NCBI GenBank assembly: GCA_025024175.1
Contig: QCXZ01000086.1
Span: forward strand, 12,676,245 to 12,740,244
DNA length: 64,000 bases
Source: Rhyzopertha dominica
Taxonomy: Eukaryota > Arthropoda > Insecta > Coleoptera > Bostrichidae
Direction: 5' to 3'
In this document: positions 23,592 through 32,859 of the stretch, in pieces
Position numbering within the stretch: position 1 is the stretch's first letter
Layout: every line of letters begins with the position of its first letter
Notes under the pieces: model-generated
What the model was told of the DNA's origin: nothing
Databases searched by the model: none
What the model saw: only the letters and a program-made list of their open reading frames with translations
Position numbers and translations under genes: made by a program

Positions 23592-23760
23592 TTCCAAACT
23601 AGCAATTGCTTTCTGTAACTGAGTAGGTACCATCGCCGTCGGTATGCCGAGCCTGAAACTGAGAATACACGTCGACGTGAGGAATATTTTGTTAAAGAAA
23701 GCCATCCAGAACATAAAATTTTGATTTTTCATCAAACACAATAAATACCTACAAACAAAT
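23592..23760 (-). pseudogene. ZMYM/TTF-type hAT transposase, fragment upstream of the BEL/Pao insertion
   Basis: The minus strand reads AFFNKIF, then after a one-base shift PHVDVYSQFQARHTD, matching the FNKIFPHVD block of ZMYM-like hAT proteins, and continues into EV and the duplicated GTAAC. The C-terminal part of the same pseudogene is at 11090-11516. Confidence 0.6.
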
Positions 23761-24499
23761 AAAAAAAAGACATCTTTTATGGACAGATGTTTCGAACCTT
23801 CAATGCTACCATTGCACAACATAAAGTAACGCGCCTCAAGGAAAATGCAACTTTCTGTAAGATGCAACGTAGACCAGGCAGTAAAGTGGCGTTGTTCGTT
23901 GGTCTACCAACAGATGGCGCTCACCGGCAGTTTGTTCAGCGCGTTGTCATGTCATCCTTAGCAAAATTTTGAAATACATGATTGAGTCGGGCGCTTATAT
24001 TCATTTTTGGAGATTGTTGCAATTTTTTTAATGGAAATTATACAAAAAATCATTTTAAGCAATGTACTAGATTTAAAAAATGCACTGGTGTACTAAATGG
24101 AACCAAAAAGTACTAAATCTAGTACACATGAACCAGACTGGCAACACTGATGAGTGTGTATCAAAAAAGAGCGCACGGGATTTGTCCTAGATCGTGCGTT
24201 TTTAAGAAGTCATCCAATTCTTTTGCGGCAGAAAATTGCGTAAGGTAGGAGCGCCGAGCACCAGCGTTCCCAACTAAAGATGGGGATGGGTATGACTGAC
24301 TGCCGCGGCGTAAGCGTTGAACGTTCTATATTCATATACACTGGTAAGAGAAAAAAAACTTTTACTTACTTTATTAATCAGTTAGTTTACATTGTTTACT
24401 TACAAAATTCTTATTTTTTACTTTTCTTAGGCAGTGCGCGCGCACGGGCGCACTTTTGAACGAACCGCCCCTGTTAGAGAGGTTCTCAAAGATTGCAGA
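23761..24499. other. No gene recognised; possible hAT edge near 24150
   Basis: Contains CTGGCAACACTG near 24146, which read in reverse (CAGTGTTGCCAG) resembles a hAT terminal repeat. The rest has short frames only. Confidence 0.35.
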
Positions 24500-24830
24500 G
24501 CGGTGTGACTTTTTACTGAATATCCTCGCATGCAGAATATTGGCTGGCTACTAAAGTGGTGGATGACATATCTGAGCATGACTGGTAGGATTAGAGAGGT
24601 ATTCCAGAACTGCAGAGTGATGTGAGTTTTCATTGAATATCCTCGCATGTAGTATACTGGCTTGCTACTAAACTGGTAAATGATATGTCAAAGCTTGGTT
24701 GATAGTGTTAGAGACGCAGTGGCAGGTCGTGCTTTAATAATACTTTAATAATTACTTAACACCTAACCTTAAAAACCTGCCTGATGACCAGAAAGGGAGT
24801 GCACATCAAAATGCTTCTGGTATACCAGAA
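24500..24830 (+). repeat. Dispersed repeat R, copy 2
   Basis: Closely matches 10578-10960, including GGTAGGATTAGAGAGGTATTCC, GATATGTCAAAGCTTGGTTG and CCTGCCTGATGACCAGAAAG. It is in the same orientation as copy 1 on the other side of the BEL/Pao nest. Confidence 0.65.
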
Positions 24831-25541
24831 GTAAAGTGGTGAAGGCACCCTAACATAGGCCTGGACAACTCAAATCTAGTTGGGGGCCGAAACAATAGTC
24901 AAAAAAGTAGCGCGGGCCGCAAGCCCTTTTTTACCAGAATACTGCGTTGCCAGAAAGAGTAATCGATTATTGTACATGTGAATAACCTATAACTTTTTAT
25001 TATTTATAAAACACGCTAGCATAAACTTCTGATCACAAACAGGTGTTACACAACATGTTCAACGCGTTACATTGCACCTCATATTATTAACTAATTTTTC
25101 AACCTCTCTGCAGACATATTTGGCGTCGCACTATGTAATATATTTTTCAAGTGTTCGTCAGTTAAGAGGGATACGTAGTACCGAAATTTACAGCTTTACG
25201 GGGTTAACTGCACCGATTTCGACAAGCGAGGACTTAATCGAAAGACGAATGAATGTTCTACAGTTTTGAGTTGATTATATTTCTGATAAATGTTACAGCT
25301 GATTATTAAGAAATTATTGAAATTGATTAATTATACCCACATAAATCGCTTCAACTCAACAGCAGTTAATGAAAATTTAATCAAGCCAATCCGTAGTCCA
25401 AAGTTTCAAGTATGTATGTTTCAAATCTAGACGGGATTGAACAAAGCAAATCCAGTAATGGTCTACATGTCGATATTATACATATATAAATATAATACCG
25501 TGGGCAGGAATCGGAAATATCTGAGCGTAAACAGTCAGTTC
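24831..25541. other. No gene seen
   Basis: AT-rich with a short GC-rich patch (GGGGGCCGAAAC, GCGGGCCGC near 24885-24925) that may be an old transposon end. No supported frame. Confidence 0.4.
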
Positions 25542-25550
25542 AAGATTTGG
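25542..25550. repeat. 9-bp target-site duplication (AAGATTTGG), left copy, of element Y
   Basis: AAGATTTGG directly precedes the left terminus of Y; the same nine bases directly follow the right terminus at 58538-58546. Confidence 0.8.
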
Positions 25551-25995
25551 GGGTGGGTCAAGTTAACCCCCGACCTTCATTTTTTTGTTTAACCTAGAAG
25601 GTTAAATTGTGCTAAAGTTGTGCTGAGCTGTGTTGGCACTTTTTACAATGGTGCTGGCCCTTAAGACAATCACAAAAATAAACAACTCCGGAGCTAAGTC
25701 GACGCCCAGCCCCCGATAATTCTGGAGTTTTTCATGTTTTTTCACTCTAAACGTTTGTACTACGGTTGTGCTGGTTTGTGTAGATGATTTCGTAAAAAAG
25801 TGTTTTACGACTAAGGCAAAAAAAATATCCGATCTTACAGGGGGCAGGTTGACGGTCAGCCCTGAAATTTTTAGATTTTTTTATTTTTCTTTTTCACTCT
25901 AATGAACTATGCTATTGTTATGCTGAATGATTTCGTAAACAAAATACTTTAGGACATGAAAGTCAGCAAGACGAAGCAAGACATTGTTGAACATT
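25551..25995 (+). repeat. Left arm of element Y (three units of about 150 bp)
   Basis: Units start at GGGTCAAGTTAACCCCCGACC (25554), GTCGACGCCCAGCCCCCGA (about 25698) and CAGGTTGACGGTCAGCCCTG (about 25848). Each is followed by a T-run, CACTCTAA, a TTGTGCTG block, GATTTCGTAAA and TTTACGAC. The arm is cut at 25995 by the LTR of G2. Confidence 0.8.
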
Positions 25996-26270
25996 TTATT
26001 AAAAACGATTTAAATAAAAACGTTAACAAAAACGATTTTAAACATATTAATGAAATTAATTAATTACGAGACAATACAAAATGCAACCAACTGTGTTCTC
26101 TTCCGCTTCCCTTTCCCGCTACTCCAACCGGCCGATCCTGGTTCCTTCCTTCCATTTTCATTGGAATGTGAGTGGGGAACGACGGTGGCGCTAATCTGGT
26201 GGTCGGCTTGGCAATTAACCTTAACATGAAACGTTGCCAATACGGGATCTCGTCCTCGAGGTCTTAACTT
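25996..26270 (-). repeat. 3' LTR of gypsy G2
   Basis: TATTAAAAACGATTTAAATA, GAAATTAATTAATT, AATGCAACCAA, CCCGCTACTCCA and GGAATGTGAGTGGGGAACG all recur in order at 54417-54565 and 55835-55920. Its inner edge is not defined, because the right copy is truncated. Confidence 0.7.
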
Positions 26271-26443
26271 CACATCCAAGGCACGGTCTATAAATATACG
26301 TAAAAGCAGTAATTTGCTTAAATAATAAGGTTGCCTGCTGACTTCGATATCAGAGTCTCAGGCCATATAACAATCAACTAAATTATTATTTAATACTATT
26401 AGTTTATTATTACTCTTTTTTTACTGTATCAATTTCAACAGAT

Positions 26444-27040
26444 TCTTGTGCCGACTGTGATATCTGAGCACCAACTGTGACATCAAGAAGAAGGTAGTTT
26501 GTGCCTACTTTGATGACTCAGCACCAATGTGACGTCAAACTCTTCAGAAATAGTTTAAATTATTGATTTCAAAATACTCTTGTGCCGACTGTGATATCTA
26601 AGTACCAACTGTGACATCAAGAGGGTAGTTTATGCCTACTTTGATGTCTAAGCACCAATGTGACGTCAAACTGTTCAGAAATAGTTTAAATCAATAATTT
26701 CAAAATACTCTTGTGCCGACTGTGATATCTAAGTACCAACTGTGACATCATAAAGAAGGTAGTTTGTGCCTACTTTGATGTCTAAGCACCAACGTGACAT
26801 CAAACTGTTCAGAAGTAGTTTAAATTATTAATTTCAACAGATTCTTGTGCCGACTGTGATATCTGAGTACCAACTGTGACATCAAGAAGAAGGTAGTTTG
26901 TGCCTACTTTGATGTCTAAGCACCAATGTGATGTCAAATTGTTTGAAAATAGCTTAAATAGTAATTTCAAAACATTCTTGTGCCGACTGTGATATCTACG
27001 TACCAATGTGACATTTAACTTGTCATAAATTAGAACTATA
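26444..27040 (-). repeat. Tandem array, 131-134-bp period, about 4.5 copies
   Basis: TCTTGTGCCGACTGTGATAT recurs at 26444, 26578, 26709, 26843 and 26976. Each unit is itself built from two related halves (GTGCCGACTGTGATATC / GTGCCTACTTTGATGTC, each followed by CACCAACTGTGACATCAA or ACCAATGTGACGTCAAA). It lies between the G2 integrase remnant and the 3' LTR, so it is probably 3' untranslated or LTR-proximal sequence of the retroelement. Confidence 0.85.
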
Positions 27041-27102
27041 ATGCTCTGCAATAAGATCTATGGGATTGATTATACCTTACCCGGCAGTAGTCTACATGCT
27101 GT

Positions 27103-27920
27103 TTATGCAGTTTCTTCATCATCGTCGTTGTTAAGCATGGCTTCGCACAGGTCTGGAAACCATTCTGTCAACAACTTCTTCAGATGTTCTGCTGAAGCAA
27201 TCGTGTCTCTCAGTAATGGTGGAACGCCCATAAGGAGGTATCTTCCCAAAGATTTTTCACCCACAACTTCATACGGGCCCTTGCATGGTGGTAAAAGTTT
27301 ATGCCGTTTATTAGCAGTGCGCTTCAAGACAACCAAGTCTCCGTTCTTGAAAGTAGGTCACGTTTTCATTGCGGTTATTTTGTTGATTTGCAGCATTTTT
27401 CTCAACAGCACTTGTAGCTTTGTTTCGAATAATTTTTCGGTTGGGTGGTATTACATTTAGAGCCAAATCATTTAACAATGCAGCTATCACAGGGACGGAA
27501 CTGTCACGACCCAGCAACAGTTGTAAAGGAGTAAAGCCTGTAGACTTCTGTGTAGTTGTATTTAAAACCAGCTGAATCTTCCACAATTTTTCAGACCAGG
27601 AACATAGATCATTTCTACATTGTAGATGCAACATGTCTGCTATAGTGGACATGTAACGCTCTATCTGCCCATTAGCTGTATGCACATGGGGCGTGATCAA
27701 GTGAAGAATTATTCTCCATTCTTCTAATAGTTGTTTATTTGACCGATTCACGAAGGATCCATTATCAGTAATCAGTCTCTTTGGGGTTCCAAACAATGAA
27801 ATGGTCTTTAATAGATTATCTTCGAACAATGCCGATGTAATTTGTTTGTTTGCAATTAGTACACAATATTTTGAAAAAGCATCTATAATAACAAAGACAT
27901 AACGGAGAGGTCCTAAATAA
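27103..27920 (-). pseudogene. Gypsy G2 integrase remnant
   Basis: The minus strand reads YVFVIIDAFSKYCVLIANKQ, then LFGTPKRLITDNGSFVN (second catalytic Asp), HVHTANGQIERYMSTIADML (catalytic Glu), NTTTQKSTGFTPLQLLLGRD, and after a frameshift near 27330 the C-terminal GDLVVLKRT...PPCKGPYEVVG block. The first catalytic Asp region is spoiled: the HVDxLGPL position reads with a stop before NYLGPL. It looks like a Ty3/gypsy integrase of the type that recognises targets through a GPY/F module (here KGPYEV). Confidence 0.85.
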
Positions 27921-28024
27921 TTTCAATGTACCGTTTCAAATTAAATTTCTTCTTTTGGTATTGATTGCAATTGAAAGGAGACATTTTTTTCTTGTTTAAT
28001 TCAATTCTAATAAGTAGATTTACT
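27921..28024. other. Degraded sequence upstream of G2 integrase
   Basis: T-rich; minus-strand coding similarity fades within about 30 bases. The LTR-like repeat of X begins at 28025. Confidence 0.4.
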
Positions 28025-29121
28025 TTTATTAATATCCATTTTATTTTATTTTCGTTATTGATTTATACCCATATTGACTTAAAGTTCGAATATAAGATTA
28101 TTTTGATTATGTGTTTTATTTAGTCGAGAATGAACCAACAGTTCAGATGAGTTATGTTTTGTTTACAAGAAAGAAACCTCAGGGCGAGACCCTTTTCGGA
28201 GCAGCGCGACATTAGGATGAGGAGAGTGCTGGAATGTGTTAGTTGGTTAATTCTTAGCGATGATTGTTTCCTTTGTTTTGTGGCTGGACCAGAGTTGATA
28301 GACAATTGGAGTATTACCGGATTAAAAGTACTAAAGTAGTGAGTACTGAAATGTATTTTGATTGTTGGCTCTTTGAGAGATTAAAAGGGTAGCATTTTTG
28401 TTGTTGAAAGTCCTGGTGTCAGGTTTTTATGTTGCTACCAAACTGGGACAGTTTATGAGATTATTGTATGATTCTGGTATCTGGGTGCACTGCCAGCAAC
28501 GGGGGAACCGATGGTATTTGGTGTACCGTCGGTCCAGTTAATGTCCGATACGCAAATCGACAACTGGTGTGCCTGGGGTTAAGGATAACCCCTTGACGCA
28601 TCGCAGTGTATGACCCTCGATGTTGATCTCAGAATGGGCACTTCTGAGAAGACCCTGTGATGGTCAGAAACTCACATGCATGCGCTATCGCTTGCCGATG
28701 CGGCTCCTTGGTAGAATAGTTAGTAGTTGTTGAAAACTATTGTTTTTGTTTAATAACTTAGGAAATTAGGCCAAAGGTGGAAATAAGAAGAGGGGGGCCC
28801 AGGCGAGAAGACACTTTGTGACTAGGCTGGGGACATGGTTGCCCCCCGGTGAGTTATCTAAATTTGATTGTCCAATTCAGTACAGTAAGAAAATGTTATG
28901 TTTGTTTCCGGTGTTTACTGTGAACGAATACTCCATTTGGTCCATAAAAAGCCACTGATTGATTAATTTCTGGATGTCATGAACGAGGTGGAGGGAGTGT
29001 ATTGGATTTCTTTGTTTTGGTATGTTATTTAATGGTATTCTTGTGCAAATACGTCCCATGTTTTGTTTTATTAACAGCAGTTAATTATTTATTAATTAAC
29101 GAACATTTTTTACCCTTTACA
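28025..29121 (-). repeat. LTR-like direct repeat of element X, left copy
   Basis: 1.1 kb starting TTTATTAATATCCATTTTAT and ending TTTACCCTTTACA-like (29121). The first about 300 and last about 480 bases match 48773-49048 and 53430-53913; the middle is more diverged. On the minus strand it would run from TGTAAAGGG to ATTAATAAA. It includes the GC-rich GAGGGGGGCCCAGGCGAGAAG stretch. Confidence 0.6.
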
Positions 29122-29337
29122 CAAGGGTACCTGAGTCGGTAGACGTGGTTGCTTTTTTATTAGACAGGTGAAACTTCTCTTACAATATTTTGACACGATA
29201 TTTCTCATTTTCTGGAACCAAAATGTTTGGATAACAGATCGAATAATAATAATAAAGATGGTCACCACCAATTTGGTATAATTTCTAGTCCAATTCGCCT
29301 CTTTTACGCGTTCTATAAGATCTTTAGTTTAGCATCA
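29122..29337. other. Internal sequence of X left of Z
   Basis: No long frame. Joined across Z, the minus strand keeps an open stretch of about 34 codons (including ALVHDEEHSWLAAAQRADAK), so Z may have landed in coding sequence of X. Confidence 0.35.
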
Positions 29338-29346
29338 GCGCGTTGT
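29338..29346. repeat. 9-bp target-site duplication (GCGCGTTGT), left copy, of element Z
   Basis: GCGCGTTGT directly precedes the left terminus of Z; the same nine bases directly follow the right terminus at 42541-42549. Confidence 0.85.
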
Positions 29347-29372
29347 AGGTCAGTCAAGTTAGCCCCCCACTT

Positions 29373-31373
29373 CCACTCGATGAGTTTCCTCCCCGTAGAG
29401 GTTCCGAATTTTGGTTTGAAGGCTTCCGTGGTTGTTGTCGATGACATGTTGTTTTCCGGGCTGGTTCCCACGTTGGTTATTAGACCTTGACGCCTACCAC
29501 CAGACACAGCCGAAGAAGTGAGGATTGGAGCAGCCGAAATACTTCGGAAATCCAAACCCCCGAAGCCTAACTTGAACAGTAAAGAAAGGAGTGCCATAAG
29601 GGAGCTAAAGAACAACCCGGACCTGACAGTATTACCGGCCGACAAAGGAAACGCCACCGTCATTTTGGATACGACGGACTACACAGCAAAAGTGAGGAAG
29701 ATACTCGAGGACCCAGCCTACAAGAAGATAAAGAAGAACCCAGCAAGACGCATCGAAAGGACCATCAACTCAGCTATACGGAAATCGAAGATACCAGAAG
29801 AGCTACATCGCGGCATGATCAAAACAGATACAAGGACGCCACAACTATATTGCCTACCTAAGATACACAAACCAGAGATACCACTGAGACCGATTGTTAG
29901 TACAACAGGATCTGCCACCCACCCTCTAGCTGGATACATCGCTCGGACCCTGAAAGGACTCGTAGGAAAGACAGAGCACCACGTCAGGAACGCCGAAGAC
30001 CTTATGGAGAAAATGAAGAAGATCAGACTGGACCCGGAGGACATCTTAGTAAGCTTTGATATCACCTCACTCTTCACGAAGATACCATTGGGCGATGCCT
30101 TAAGGGAGTTGAAGAAACGGCTACAAGAAGAAGACCTGGATGAAGAACTAGTCCAACTTGCGAATATCTGCCTGAAATCTACTTTCTTCAGGTTCCAGGA
30201 GGAATACAGCGAGCAGACAGAAGGTGCTTCGATGGGGTCACCGCTTTCTCCGCTGATAGCTAACATTTACTTGGAAGCCTTCGAGACAACTGCATTGGCA
30301 TCGGCACGGCTTAAACCTAAGTGTTGGTTTAGATACGTGGACGACACTTTTACCGTCTGGCCGCATGGAGAACAGAACATAGAGGAGTTCCTGGACCATC
30401 TAAATAGCATCCATAGCGGTATACAATTCACGATGGAGATGGAGACCAACGGCGCCCTCCCCTTCCTGGATGTGATGGTGACAAGGAAATAAGACGGCAC
30501 GCTATGACATCGGGTCTATAGGAAGCCAACCCACACGGATCGCTACCTGCATGCAGATTCACACCACCACCCCGCCCAAAAACAAGGAGTCANCAACACG
30601 CTGATACAGCGGGCGAAGCTAGTCAGCGAACCAGACCATCTAGAAGAGGAATTAGAACATCTACGCAGTGCACTACAGAAGAACGGATATCCTAAGACAC
30701 AGATTGAGAGGGCTATCAACAAGCAACCACGGGGGAAGGAACCAGAGGAGCACATCGCTGCGGCATACCTGCCCTACGTCAATGGATGTACAGATAAGAT
30801 CGGACGGCTGCTGAGAAGACATCATATAAACACCATCTTCACCGCCCTGAGAAAGATAGCTAACGCCTTTCCGAAATATTGTTCGACGACTGAGGAGCTA
30901 CAAACACAAGGTGTGTACAGCATTCCATGCAGCTGTGGGAAGGTTTACATCGGCCAAACCGGAAGGCACATCAGCACGAGAATCAAGGAGCACATGAGGG
31001 ACACCAGAGACCGGCAAGGTGATAGATCGGCTGTAGCAGAACATCGAATGGAGACTGGCCACATCATCAAATTCGAGGAAGCACAAATGCTGTTGAGGGA
31101 AGCGAGATTCTGGCCGAGACTGTACAAGGAAGCCATCGAAATCCAGAAGAAGCCGCACAATTACAACCGAGACCGGGGCATCGACCTACCTGGAATCTGG
31201 AAACCGGTCATGCGTAACAACGCCCACGCGTCAGTGACCCGGACGAGTATAAATACCCGAGCAGGCTAGGACACGTCAGTTTCAGAGCTACTTCTGAGGA
31301 AGACACCGACATGAGTGTCGAAACGTCAAGGTCTAATAACCAACGTGGGAACCAGCCCGGAAAACAACATGTC
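29373..31373 (+). mobile_element. Penelope-like retroelement (GIY-YIG type)
   Basis: A single plus-strand coding region with RT followed by a GIY-YIG endonuclease. A 50-bp sequence, starting GACATGTTGTTTTCCGGGCT at 29442, is repeated perfectly inverted at 31324-31373, the last bases of the element. Inverted terminal segments of this kind are typical of Penelope-like elements. It sits in the left arm of Z and has replaced or deleted about 100 bases there. Confidence 0.88.
29518..31269 (+). pseudogene. Penelope-like polyprotein: reverse transcriptase plus GIY-YIG endonuclease
   Basis: One frame broken only by a TAA at 30490 and a TGA at 30505. The RT part has LPADKGNATVILD, the LYCLPKIHKPEIPLRPIVS motif, ILVSFDITSLFTKIP (catalytic Asp), GASMGSPLSPLIANIYLE and CWFRYVDDTF (catalytic YVDD), then ALPFLDVMVTRK before the stop. 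After the two stops the same frame continues HRVYRKPTHTDRYL. The C-terminal GIY-YIG domain has VYSIPCSCGKVYIGQTGRHI then RIKEHMRD. The start used here is an upstream GTG-type opening; the true N-terminus is not clear. The GC content and well-kept motifs make it one of the youngest insertions. About 580 residues. Confidence 0.92.
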
Positions 31374-31745
31374 AATAGTACTCGTTTTGTGCTGAATTGT
31401 GCCGGTGTCAGGAAGTTTTGTGCCGCAACCCTTATATTTAATTGTTTTTAAAAACAAAGGCGGGGGCCAGGTTGACGGTCACCCCCAATATTTTGGAATA
31501 TTCCAAATTTTATTGCGGCAATGAATAGTGCTGAATTGTGCCGGTGTCAGAAAGTTTTGTGCCGCAACCCTTATATTTATTTTTTTTAAAAACAACGGCG
31601 GAGGCCAGGTTGACGGTCAGCCCCCCAATATTTTGGAATATTCAAAATTTTATTGCGGCAATGAATAGTATTCTTTTTGTGCTGAATTGTGCCGGTGTCA
31701 GGCAGTTTTGTGCCGCAATCCTTATATTTAATCAACTTTTTTTTC
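31374..31745 (+). repeat. Left-arm units of element Z
   Basis: About 2.5 copies of the unit with GTGCTGAATTGTGCCGGTGT, then GCCGCAACCCTTATATTTA, a GGCCAGGTTGACGGTCAGCC motif, AATATTTTGGAATATTC and TTTATTGCGGCAATGAATAG. The same units are inverted at 41315-42425. Confidence 0.9.
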
Positions 31746-32000
31746 TTAAATGGCACCCTATTTTTTTTACTTTCTTGTGAGGCTTCCTAGGTGCTTTATA
31801 GCCATATACTTTTTCTAAGTTTTGACTCCGGCGCCGGCGTTGGCGAGTTATTCAATTTTTTCTGAAAAAATTTGAAAATACAAGCTTTGACTTAAATGAT
31901 TCTAGAAGCCTAACTATTAACAACAAGAAGAAAATCTTTTGTCTGTTCGCGAAGATAAATTCTCTCTAGACTTGAGTATAGTTTTTATGCGATTCTACTA

Positions 32001-32859
32001 TACAGGGTGATAACTATACGTGATCAAATTCTACAACTTTCAAACCACTATAAGTTGATTTTTTTAAATGTGAGACCCTGTATTTTTTATTTAATCGTAA
32101 TCTACTTTTAATTCTCTTTATTTTGAGTATGCATTTTATACCTGGGATTAACAGTTTTTGAAATATAAATTATTTTTGCAAATATACTCCATATTTTGGG
32201 TTAATAAATTCTGTCAATAACAGTGTTTAATATTAAGGCATTACACCTTGGTTGATGGTATAGCTGCTTTATTTCACGTACAACTTGGTGATTTTTACAG
32301 AACATCCATGCATCAAATTTAATTGCTACGATTACTGGCAGAAATCTTAACTAAACTGGCCTGATCGGGATTATCGATTTTTCAAATACAGATCTCGCCC
32401 GTCGCCGGCACCGCTGGTATATGTAATCAACCGAGGAGGCACGAGTACGCACGAAACTGCCCTGGCGCGACAACAATTCAAAATTCAAACGCGACAAGTT
32501 CTGCACAAACAGTATGTAAACGGCGAAACAACGCATATTATGTTCATTAGCATTTATAAAAAATGCTTGAGATGCTTTTATTTGAAAAAAAAGATCAAAA
32601 GCCGATTTAAAACATTCATATAAAAGTAGAGTTAACTATTATTGACAGAATTTATTANCGTAAAATATCGAGTATATTAAAAAAAAATAATTAATATTTC
32701 AAAAACTGTTAATCTCAGGTATACAAAATGCATAATCAAAATCAAGAGAATTAAAAGTAGATTACGATTAAATAAATAAAATTCAGGGTGTCCCATTTAA
32801 AAAAATCAAGTTATAGAGGTTTGAAAGTTGTAGAATTTGTTCACGTTATCACACTGTGG
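32001..32859. mobile_element. MITE-like element with about 230-bp inverted repeats
   Basis: Left arm ACAGGGTGATAACTATACG, AAATTCTACAACTTTCAAACC, TAATCGTAATCTACTTTTAA, GGATTAACAGTTTTTGAAAT, TTAATAAATTCTGTCAATAA. The right arm carries each in reverse order and complement up to GATAACACTGTGG-like bases. The 400-bp centre has no recognised gene; a 61-codon minus-strand frame there is probably chance. Confidence 0.7.

Noticed and set aside
23787..23972. 61-codon plus-strand frame
   Set aside because: No recognisable motif, and it lies next to a minus-strand hAT pseudogene; probably chance.
29313..29663. 116-codon minus-strand frame
   Set aside because: It crosses the edge of Z and the start of the Penelope-like RT and is antisense to the RT; chance frame.
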